A DNA stretch of 23,794 nt. Origin: Saccoglossus kowalevskii. Lineage: Eukaryota; Hemichordata; Enteropneusta; Harrimaniidae. This document shows positions 9,446 through 18,300 of the stretch, in pieces. Under the pieces are notes generated by a model. It was not told the DNA's origin. It saw nothing but the letters and a program-made list of their open reading frames with translations, and searched no databases. The DNA is taken from assembly GCF_000003605.2 (NCBI RefSeq), contig NW_003130870.1, forward strand, positions 1 through 23,794, in the 5' to 3' direction. How positions within the stretch are numbered: the stretch's first letter is position 1; every line of letters starts with the position of its first letter. The translations under genes were made by a program, and so were the position numbers.

Positions 9446-9903
9446 GTCCTATTATTTTGTGGTCTCAATGAATGAGATGCCATAATTTGTAGACACACGT
9501 CTTATTATTTTGTGGTGTCCATGAATGAGATGCCATAATTTGTAGACACAGAACCTAATATTTTATGGTCTCAATGAATGAGATGCCATAATTGTAGACA
9601 CAGGACCAGTATTTTGTGGTCTCAATGAAAGAAATGCCATAATTTGTAGACCTAGGCCCTATTATTTTGTGGTCTCAATGAATGAGATGCCATAATTTGT
9701 AGACACAGGTCGTCCTATTATTTTGTGGTCTCAATGAATGAGATGCCATAATTTGTAGACACAGGTCCTATTATTTTGTAGTGTCAATGAATGAGATGTC
9801 ATAATTTGTAGACACAGGTCCTATTATTTTGTGGTGTCAATGAATGAGATGCCATAATTTGTAGACACACGCTTATTATTTTGTGGTGTCAATGAATGAG
9901 ATG
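9446..9903 (+). repeat. Satellite array, about 53-bp unit, nine copies
   Basis: The unit reads CTATTATTTTGTGGTCTCAA, then TGAATGAGATGCCATAATTT, then GTAGACACAGGTC. Copies differ by substitutions and small indels (GTGTC for GTCTC, ATGTCATAA once, AGTATTTTG once). The last unit is cut after GAATGAGATG, where the 92-bp array begins without spacer. Confidence 0.9.
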
Positions 9904-10916
9904 TTTGTTGAGACATTTGTTCTCTCAATTTAACAACTTGTAATGGTGGAAATTAATCAAACGTGAGTTGTTTACACCTAAATAAGTCTAAAATGTTTGT
10001 TGAGACATTTGTTCTCTCAATTTAACAACTTGTAATGGTGGAAAATAATTAAATGAGAGTTGTTTACACCAAAATAAGTCTAAAATGTTTGTTGAGACAT
10101 TTGTTCTTTAAATTTAACAACTTGTAATGGTGGAAATTAATCAAACGTGAGTTGTTTACACCTAAATAAGTCTAAAATGTTTGTTGAGACATTTGTTCTC
10201 TCAATTTAACAACTTGTAATGGTGGAAAATAATTAAATGAGAGTTGTTTACACCAAAATAAGTCTAAAATATATGTTGAGACATTTGTTCTTTAAATTTA
10301 ACAACTTGTAATGGTGGAAATTAATCAAACGTGAGTTGTTTACACCAAATAAGTCTAAAATATTTGTTGAAACGTTTGTTCTCTCAATTTAACAACTTGT
10401 AATGGTGGAAAATAATTAAATGAGAGTTGTTTACACCAAAANNNNNNNNNNNNNNNNNNNNNNNNNNNNNNNNNNNNNNNNNNNNNNNNNNNNNNNNNNN
10501 NNNNNNNNNNNNNNNNNNNNNNNNNNNNNNNNNNNNNNNNNNNNNNNNNNNNNNNNNNNNNNNNNNNNNNNNNNNNNNNNNNNNNNNNNNNNNNNNNNNN
10601 NNTAAGTCTAAAATGTTTGTTGAGACATTTGTTCTCTCAATTTAACAACTTGTAATGGGGGGAAAATAATTAAATGAGAGTTGTTTACACCAAAATAAGT
10701 CTAAAATGTTTGTTGAGACATTTGTTCTCTCAATTTAACAACTAGTAATGGGGGGAAAATAATTAAATTAGAGTTGTTTACACCAAAATAAGTCTAAAAT
10801 GTTTGTTGAGACATTTGTTCTTTAAATTTAACAACTTGTAATGGTGGAAATTAATCAAACGCGAGTTGTTTACACCAAAATAAGTCTAAAATATTTCTTG
10901 AGACATTTGTTCTCTC
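9904..10916 (+). repeat. Satellite array, 92-bp unit in alternating types, interrupted by the assembly gap
   Basis: Units begin TTTGTTGAGACATTTGTTCT at 9904, 9996, 10088 and 10180, in variant form at 10272 and 10363, and after the gap at 10616, 10709, 10802 and 10894. Two types alternate before the gap: one with GAAATTAATCAAACGTGAG, the other with GAAAATAATTAAATGAGAG. The working period is therefore a dimer of about 184 bp. After the gap two units of the second type follow each other. The array stops abruptly in TTCTCTC. Confidence 0.9.
10442..10602. other. Assembly gap (161 N)
   Basis: All bases are N. The flanks CACCAAAA and TAAGTCTA would join seamlessly within one 92-bp unit, so the true gap is probably a whole number of units. 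Confidence 0.99.
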
Positions 10917-12420
10917 CTGTGTTTTCTGTGCTTGGGGTGCCCTCTGCTTGCCCTTGGCTGAGCCAACTGGCTAGCGGATTCGATCTGAATGCTCTGGTTC
11001 ATTGCACTCCGAAGCTCTGAGACTGTACCCACCATTCTCCAAACAAAAATGGTGAAAAATGTCCATTCTGCGTCACTGACGTGGGGACGTACCCCCTGAC
11101 TCAGCTTGCTGGCGAAAACACACGCATCGAAGGCCGCGTCTCACGTAGATGTCACACGTAGATGTCACACGTAGATGTGTGGTGGCCCACCAATAAATGT
11201 GTCGCCTGGTTTAGGAGGCTGGTGCATTCTGCCTCCGAGGTCTCAGAGTCCTGTGCGCGCACAATAATGCGCTCAAGCAACTCTGCCCTCATGGCGTGAT
11301 GGATTGTCTCAGATTGAGCTGGCGAGAACGCCCATGAAACGTGGCTGTCCACCTTTACCCAGTCTGCCCAACAGAAATTCGTGGTACTGGGGTCTGGGGA
11401 AGGAGCCTTGGGACCCGGTTGGGGGTATTTTGGTCTTATCCCACACTTTGGGTACTGATCCCGAAACCACACCGACCGGGTAGCGTTTGGTCCAGTGGAA
11501 AGTGTTGCATAAGATTTTACCCCATCCGGGGGCCTTAAGCAATACCTCATCCGCGGCTGACCAACGCCCGCTCATCAACACCGTTTGCGTGCTCTGTGTC
11601 CCACTCCGCACTCGAACGGGCAGGAAGAGACGTGCCGACGGGGTTGCTTTGGATCCCATAAGCGTTGAACCAACTGAAAGTGGTCGCCTTAGGATCAGGG
11701 GTGGGGGTATCACTAAGATCGATGGAACTCTGTATCATCCCAAAAGCGTAGCTCACCGAGTCGTTACGGATGGAAGACTCTGAGGGGCCGCCCGAGGTAC
11801 CGGCTGAATCCGACGAGAGCGAACTGTGTCTCCTTTTCACTTTAAATATGTGAGAGAGAGCGTGTTCGACTGTGCGTCTCATGACAGGGTCGGTTCCCTC
11901 TGGGGATGCCTGTAGGTCAGTAAAAAGGGTAAATTCGTTACCATTGTACCATTACCGCTTGACGAACCCTGGCTGGCTGAAAGTAGGGGGGTCAACGTGT
12001 GCCCTGCCCTGAAAGCTCTGCCCTGAGATCGGAGGCTTGGCTGCCAGCACCCCAGCCAGCATTCAGTGCCCGAGGCTCCAGAGGAGGCCCGGTGCAATTA
12101 GCCTGAGCCTCGGCCTGACCCAAATTAGTGGGAGAGCCGCGGCTAGGAATGGGGGTTCCCCAGAAGAGACATGTTTGAATGCAAACATGCTTTCGTGTTT
12201 CTTCCTGCTTGCCCACCGGGGGCGCAGTGGAGACAGCTCACCTCGACTGCGTCTGATCTATCCAGCCTGCCAGGGACGCAATTTGCTCGACAGTCCTTCG
12301 ACCAAAGCCCTCAACCTCAACTCGGGGGCAAACCCAGCGTCGTGTGAGTAAGGGTTCATAGGAGGAAAAAAACCTCCAGGGGCACAGCCTCGCTGTAGCC
12401 GGTAAAATCAGGTAAACCAC
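10916..12420 (-). pseudogene. Decayed gag-like or transposon ORF, GC-richer than surroundings
   Basis: Reading the minus strand, several open stretches follow in order: 12420-12238 (VEVEGFGRRTVEQIASLAGW), one TGA, then 12237-11992 in the same frame (Gly/Ala/Pro-rich), then in another frame about 11990-11547 (VMRRTVEHALSHIFKVKRR, KATTFSWFNAYGIQSNPVG), then 11550-11155 (ETIHHAMRAELLERIIVRAQ, LLNQATHLLVGHH), then 11140-10916 (DAAFDACVFASKLSQGV, FTIFVWRMVGTVSELRSAMN). All look protein-like but are broken by stops and frame changes, so this is a relic. The helix-rich, Cys-poor character would fit a retroelement structural protein, but I cannot assign a family and see no polymerase or integrase. 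The left edge abuts the 92-bp satellite. Plus-strand frames here are shadows. Confidence 0.45.
11145..11179. repeat. 13-bp tandem repeat (three units) inside the decayed ORF
   Basis: GTAGATGTCACAC occurs twice, followed by a partial third unit. In the minus-strand reading, removing two 13-bp units restores one frame between the HHTST and DAAFDACVF segments. The expansion therefore probably arose after the ORF, and an in-frame TGA (11143-11141) remains. Confidence 0.75.
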
Positions 12421-12958
12421 CGCCTAAAAACACAGACTGTGAGGATGCCCTCCGATCAGCAGGGGGAGGCCGAAAAAATATCGGTACGTCTACTGTCGGG
12501 CCTCCTACTCAACGTCCCGGTACGCGAAGCACCGGTAGCCTTGAGCCAAACATGCAACTCACAATTTGTACTAGACGCGCGACCTTGCTGTGGAAAAACG
12601 AGCGACGCGGTCAGTCTCAGCGATTTTGACGCGCGCCTTCAAGGCAAAGACCCTGAACCTCGCACGCAGCCACGGCGAAAAAGCATATCAGATGCAGGTT
12701 CTATGCTGGTAAATTCTGAATATAACCACTACACAGTCAACTCAAAAACGAGGAGACCAAAAAACTGCAGCGAGTCATGGAGCTGTCATTACATCTATTC
12801 ATTTCTATATACGTAGATCAAGCATGAAGACGACATGCATGAGGGAAGCGAATTACAGTAGTAAAAGGTCACCGGGAGAATCGCTGATTAATGCCTACAG
12901 TTCAGAATAGCCATTTTGACTGACCGGAGTCTATGGTGGGTAATTGAACGTAGTGAAT
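12421..12958. other. Mixed spacer, probably the edge of the decayed element
   Basis: GC-richer sequence continues to about 12.72 kb and then turns AT-rich. A 125-codon plus-strand frame (12439-12816) has no recognisable features or splice context and I do not call it a gene. Confidence 0.3.
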
Positions 12959-13024
12959 TTAGCATATTTGGCGGGAAATAATCACCGAGCGCAGAGAGGT
13001 GATTATTTAACCCAAATATGCTAA
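12959..13024. repeat. Long imperfect hairpin (about 27-bp arms)
   Basis: TTAGCATATTTGG and AAATAATCACC on the left pair with GGTGATTATTT and CCCAAATATGCTAA on the right across a loop of about ten bases; only the middle GCGGG/AA segment mismatches. It could be a miniature foldback element or a transcribed stem-loop. No flanking duplication was clear. Confidence 0.75.
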
Positions 13025-13447
13025 TTTTCTCTAGAGAGGTCTTATATCCGCTACCGTTTACAACAATGTTGAATATTTAATGGGAATACGGCATCTTTCT
13101 GAAACGAAGTGTGGGGAGGGATGAATAACCACATTCTGGAGCCTCATCATACACTCTTTCAATAGAAATCACTCCGAGACACGTTTGCACAGGCATGTAA
13201 TTCCAAGCGAAAACGATAAAACAGGTTATTATAAAATTGCAAATGTTCAAGTTTATTACTTAAAATACATCGTCAATAAATAGAAAAATATACAAATATA
13301 GAACAGAATATATAAATATATAGAATATACAAATATAGAACAGGAAAAATATACACATGAATCGACATTATGAAATTTACATTTGTTAAGAGTGGTAAAT
13401 TTGAACATGGCAGTTTGAAATTTTTCAAGTTGTCATTTTCAAGGATT
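13025..13447. other. Non-coding AT-rich spacer
   Basis: No gene is supported. ATACAAATATAGAACAG occurs twice (about 13289 and 13327) within A/T-rich sequence just beyond the 3' end of the recombinase fossil. Confidence 0.4.
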
Positions 13448-14845
13448 TTAGTTTGGTTTTGGAGAAATATAATTGTTAGTATACACATATACAGAGCCTC
13501 CGAAATTGCAGTTTTTGAACAGGTTTTCTGTTGCGACTGAGCTTGAGCATACCGTTTCACTTGTGGAGATATTTCTCTGACACTTTACTTGAGCCATGCC
13601 CGATGTTGACGGCCGAACAACGCTGGAACTGAGGGCCATCTGAAGGTAATTGTTACCATGCTCATCGACGGTAGGAACACCGACTTTTGACATTAAAATG
13701 TCACTACACTGAAATTTTTGTTCACTATAACTGTTGCGACAGTAACTCCTGACACTCCCTTCATTCTGATGGCAACTTAAATTCATGATTATCCGTGTTG
13801 GTATTTCAGCGTCGTTCAATGATTTCATAGTGGTTGCTCTCACACAGTGGTTAGTGTACAGCATGCTCAACTGGCCGCTGAAGAAAAGCATTAGTGCTTG
13901 GGTGAAGCTTACTTGTAAAATTTAGAAGTCTGTTTTGTACATCCGTTTCTCTGATTCAAAGTCATCCTTCAAATCCCTGGGGTGGTTTTTGGTTGCTTCC
14001 AAATAGGCCAAAGTGATTCCGAGGACCCTTCCGTCCCCTTCGGCAAAAGAAAAACTCTACATAAAGCCACACAAAACGTAAAACGACATCTTTAATACTC
14101 ATGTCTCTCGCACTGATAACTTTTGTGTTGGATTTTATCTTTCCCCTCCCGCTTCAAACTTTTTACTTTCCCTGTAAATACATTATTGGCAGTTTGAAAT
14201 TCCCGATCTTTGATAATGTTAATGGGGCGATTGAATGGAACATTGGTTATGTGGCGATGGATTGCTGCTCGAATTCCAGCATAGCTTCTTATGCTGTATA
14301 CTTTCCCGTCTCTAGCCCTGACCTCGGCATAAAAATGCTTCAATATGTTTGCCAGCTCTTGCACTTCTACCATTTCAAAGGCTGGGTCGATTTTCCATTC
14401 AGAACACCACACTGTACAAAAAAAACAAACATAATTTTAGTATGGAAATTGGGTCATCATTGGGTCAAACTTTCAACGCATTGTTTACAAACAATGAAAA
14501 TGGCGGTGTTCGGCGGTACAAACTATAGTTATGTCATTTTTTTTTAATTTTGACTTTTATCACGCTTACATTTGGGTAATTTCACACCCCATTTTCTGGA
14601 GGCGTGAGTATTCACTTCATTTTCTTTGCTGCCAAGTTGTCGACCATTTCTTCAGAAAATTCTGGGAATCTTTGCCTTTCGGCAGACACCGGCATGTGTT
14701 GATCTGACTCGTTATTACCGCCGGCGCTTTGTTGCTCTCATTTAATTGTAGCTTGAAGAAGTTTTTCATCAGTAGCGTCAATTTCATCCAGCTAGTACCA
14801 TTTGAAATTGAGATCACAATTGATCTGAGGCTCGTTGTCTGACAT
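13448..14845 (-). pseudogene. Broken Crypton-type tyrosine recombinase (ZMYM/KIAA1958/QRICH1-like family)
   Basis: The start ATG is at 14845-14843 (MSDNEPQINCDLNF). The frame meets TAG (14794-14792) and TGA (14740-14738), continues through RFPEFSEEMVDNLAA, and shifts one frame before NEVNTHASRKWGVKLPK. A gtaagc donor (14569) and ttttttgtacag acceptor (14412) are phase-compatible and lead into LWCSEWKIDP, then ELANILKHFYAEVRARDGK, SIRSYAGIRAAIHRH and NIIKDREFQTANNVF, the N-terminal core-binding region of this family. A third block at about 14037-13924 (ITLAYLEATKNHP, ESEKRMYKTDF) is in another frame and ends in TAA. A last block, 13891-13448, carries YTNHCVRATTMKSLNDAEIP, then LSCHQNEGSVRSYCR. 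The H-x-x-R, a later His and the Tyr of the catalytic centre are visible. The segment with the first catalytic Arg is missing. The family match rests on remembered motif resemblance; the multiple breaks argue it is dead. Confidence 0.75.
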
Positions 14846-15112
14846 AATTACCATGCTCTGAAAATGCCGCTTGTGGCTTGCAGACGACAATATTTATTAT
14901 ATTTCAATCCAGTTTATTCCAGTTTTTGTTTTATTAATTATTCATCAAACAGGGCCCGAGTCATATATTGCCAGATGTATACACCCTGGCTTCAACCAAT
15001 CAGATGGCTAGATTCACACTGGTCATATTATAATTTAGTTTATATCGTGTTTGACTGCCTTGCCTTTGCTGGTATACCATCTCTTTCGTATCTGGTAGCC
15101 TCTTTTTGAGTA
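14846..15112. other. Spacer between recombinase fossil and minisatellite
   Basis: Nothing recognisable is seen. A plus-strand frame of 81 codons here has no supporting features. It may include the promoter side of the recombinase relic. Confidence 0.4.
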
Positions 15113-17541
15113 CATGTGGTCCAAGAGATGCAGCCTACACTCCCCGATGTAGTCCAAGAGATGCAGCCTACACTCCCCCGATGTAGTCCACGAGATGCAG
15201 CCTACACTCCCCATGTGGTCAACGAGATGCAGCCTACACTCCTCTAATGCAGTTTAAGACATGCAGCCTACACTCCATGAGATGCAGCCTACATTCCTCC
15301 GATGTAGTCCACAAGATGCAGCCTACACTCCTCCGATGTAGTCCATAAGATGCAGCCTACATTCCTTTGATGTAGTCCACAAGATGCAGCCTACATTCCT
15401 CCGATGTAGTCCACAAGATGCAGCCTACATTCCTCCGATGTGGTCCACGAGATGCAGCCTACATTCCTCTGATGTATTCCACAAGATGCAGCCTACACTC
15501 CCCCGATGTGGTCCAAGAGATGCAGCCTACACTTCCCTGATGTGGTCCAGGAGATGCAGCCTACATTCCCCCGATGTGGTCCAGGAGATGCAGCCTACAT
15601 TTCTCCGATGTAGTCCATGAGATGCAGCCTACATTCCTCTGATGTGGTCCACGAGATGCAGCCTACATTCCTCCAATGCAGTCTAAGAGATGCAGCCTAC
15701 ACTCCTCCTAAGTAGTTCAAGAGATGCAGCCTACACTCCTCCTATGTGGTCCATGAGATGCAGCCTACACTCCCCGATGTGGTCCAGGAGATGCAGCCTA
15801 CATTCTCCCGATGTAGTCCACGAGATGCAGCCTACATTCCTCCGATGTAGTTCACGAGATGCAGCTTACACTCCTCTGATGTGGTCCACGAGATGCAGCC
15901 TACATTCCTCCAATGCAGTCTAAGAGATGCAGCCTACACTCCTCCTAAGTAGTCCAAGAGATGCAGCCTACACTCCCCCGATGTGGTCCAGGAGATGCAG
16001 CCTACATTCCTCTTTGTGGTCCACGAGATGCAGCCTACACTCCTCCTATGTGGTCCACAAAATTCAGCCTATACTGCCCCGATGTAGTCCAAGAGTTACA
16101 GCCTACACTCCTTCTATGTGGTCCACGAGATGCAGCCTACACTCCCGATGTAGTCCAAGAGATGCAGCCTACACTCCCCCGATGTAGTCCACGTGATGCA
16201 GCCTACACTCCCCCATGTGGTCAACGAGATTCAGCCTACACTCCACTGATGTGGTCCACGAGATGCAGCCTACACTCCCCCGATGTGGTCCAAGAGATGC
16301 AGCCTACACTCCTGATGTAGTCCAAGAGATGCAGCCTACACTCCCCGATGTAGTCCACGAGATGCAGCCTACACTCCCCCATGTGGTCAACGAGATGCAG
16401 CCTACACTCCACTGATGTGGTCCACGAGATGCAGCCTACACTCCCCCGATGTAGTCCACAAGATGCAGCCTACACTCTCCCGATGTAGTCCACGAGATGC
16501 AGCCTACACTTCCCCGACGTAGTACACGAGATGCAGCCTACACTCCCCTGATGTGGTCCACGAGACGCAGCCTACATTCCTTCGATGTAGTCCACGAGAT
16601 GCAGCCTACATTCCCCTGATGTGGTCCACGAGATGCAGCCTACACTCCCGATGTAGTCCAAGAGATGCAGCCTACACTCCCCCGATGTAGTCCACGAGAT
16701 GCAGCCTACACTCCCCCATGTGGTCCACGAGACGCAGCCTACATTCCTCCGATGTAGTCCACGAGATGCAGCCTACACTCCTCTAATGTGGTTCAAGAGA
16801 TGCAGCCTACACTCCTCCTAAGTAGTCCAAGAGATTCAGCCTACACTCCTCCTATATGGTCCATGATATGCAGCCTACACTCCCCCGATGTGGTCCAGGA
16901 GATGCAGCCTACATTCCGCTTTGTGGTCCACGAGATGCAGCCTACACTCCTCCTATGTGGTCCACAAAACGCAGCCTATACTGCCCCGATGTAGTCCAAG
17001 AGTTACAGCCTACACTCCTTCTATGTGGTCCACGAGATGCAGCCTACACTCCCCGATGTAGTCAAGGAGATGCAGCCTACACTCCCCTGATGTAGTCCAC
17101 GAGATGCAGCCTACACTCCCCCATGTGGTCAATGAGATGCAGCCTACACTCCTCTAATGCAGTTTAAGACATGCAGCTTACATTCCTCCAATGTAGTCCA
17201 GAAGATGCAGCCTACACTCCTCCGATGTAGTCCATAAGATGCAGCCTACATTCCTTCGATGTAGTCCAAGAGATGCAGCCTACATTCCTCCGATGTAGTC
17301 CACAAGATGCAGCCTACATTCCTCCGATGTGGTCCACGAGATGCAGCCTACATTCCTCTGATGTATTCCACAAGATGCAGCCTACACTCCCCCGATGTGG
17401 TCCAAGAGATGCAGCCTACACTTCCCCGATGTGGTCCAGGAGATGCAGCCTACATTCCCCCGATGTGGTCCAGGAGATGCAGCCTACATTTCTCCGATGT
17501 AGTCCACGAGATGCAGCCTACATTCCTCCGATATGGTCCAT
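15113..17541 (+). repeat. 34-bp minisatellite, about 71 units, with internal segmental duplications
   Basis: The unit begins GATGCAGCCTACACTCC and ends GATGTGGTCCACGA, with variants (GTAGTCC, AAGA, AGGA, CATTCC) and occasional short units. Because 34 is not divisible by three, the plus strand reads through all three frames and repeats as a 34-residue unit (MQPTLPRCGPRDAAY and so on), so its many open frames need not be genes. The block at about 15240-15650 recurs at about 17150-17545 (offset 1889-1910), and the one at about 15941-16122 recurs at about 16814-17030 (offset 873, later 907; the difference is one 34-bp unit). There are no TAG or TAA stops in many units, but no start or splice context either. 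Confidence 0.95.
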
Positions 17542-17971
17542 GTGTGTGTTTGGTTGAGTGGAACAAACATACGCAGCTAGTTGTCTGGCATTAAGCCTCG
17601 ACAAACAGTATGCATGACAGGTTGCAGATCTCACAATAATTAATTTTGAATGGTGAACAGCTGCGTATGTAACAGCACGATCCTTATATCCTATCATTTC
17701 CAAACCGTAGATATTGTAATATCTCGCTGGTATATCACGGAATAATATGTCTAAACTGAGATGAAGGTTTGCTGAAGCGTTAGCTTACTAAAAACAACAA
17801 CTACCGTAGTTACATGCAAGTTAACAGTTGTATTTGATGTTTATGACTGGTGTATAAGGTTGGTTCTAGTATTATTTATATTACGTTAAATATTTATGAC
17901 CTATGGCAACGTAATTTTGAGGTCAAAGTAAGTGAGTATCGATGAAACTAAAAATTCCTTCGTTACATTCT
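17542..17971. other. Non-coding spacer
   Basis: No gene or RNA is supported between the minisatellite and the TIR element. It may hold the promoter and first untranslated exon of the vWD gene, but I cannot locate one. Confidence 0.35.
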
Positions 17972-18241
17972 CAGAGGCGGCGGCACGAAATTTTGCAGGA
18001 GGGGCGAGATCTGCTCACCAACCTCGCGCCGAAATCGACACCTTCTAGGTCCGGGGGTATGCTCCCTCTTAACAAGTTTGAAATCTAAACCCTTTAAAAC
18101 GCTATTTCCTGTATTTTACGGGACACATTTTGCTGACAAAAAGGGTTTCAGCTTGATTTTTTAGAGGGGCGGTCGCCCCTCAACATGTTATTCTAGGGGC
18201 GACCGTCTATCTCTTCCCCCTCCCCTGTGCCGCCGCCACTG
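17972..18241. mobile_element. Short TIR element (270 bp) with GC-rich ends
   Basis: The ends CAGAGGCGGCGGCAC and GTGCCGCCGCCACTG are inverted repeats with one mismatch. ATTCT flanks both sides (17967-17971 and 18242-18246), a probable 5-bp target duplication. Inside there is a near-palindrome AGGGGCGGTCGCCCCT and a related GGGGCGACCG. There is no coding capacity. A non-autonomous DNA transposon is the best reading; the superfamily is not clear from five flanking bases. It ends 59 bp before the vWD gene start codon. Confidence 0.75.
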
Positions 18242-18280
18242 ATTCTTGTGTTTTTGTTTCACATAGTTAACTAACTGCAG

Positions 18281-18300
18281 GTGTGCCGTAAAAAAGCAAG
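18281..18300 (+). promoter_or_regulatory. Probable 3' splice site of a 5' UTR intron and start of the first coding exon
   Basis: A T-rich stretch followed by TTAACTAACTGCAG ends at 18280, with a branch-point-like CTAAC, 20 bases before the vWD gene ATG. If used, an untranslated first exon lies upstream and the TIR element (17972-18241) is in the intron. If not used, that element is next to the promoter. Confidence 0.4.

Noticed and set aside
11341-11783. Plus-strand frames over the GC-rich region
   Set aside because: The minus strand gives longer ordered blocks with protein-like helices; the plus frames are shadows.
12439-12816. 125-codon plus-strand frame
   Set aside because: No recognisable motifs, crosses the composition boundary at about 12.72 kb, and has no splice or promoter evidence.
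14101-14547. 148-codon plus-strand frame
   Set aside because: Antisense of the recombinase blocks, and it runs through the intron.
15113-17541. Possible CRISPR-like array
   Set aside because: Units are directly adjacent with no unique spacers, and the window is an animal genome; it is a minisatellite.
15384-17594. Many long plus-strand open frames (65-119 codons) rich in MQPT, DAAYTPPMWS and CSLHSPDVV
   Set aside because: They are the 34-bp minisatellite read in its three frames; the unit lacks stops by composition and there is no start, splice or signal context.
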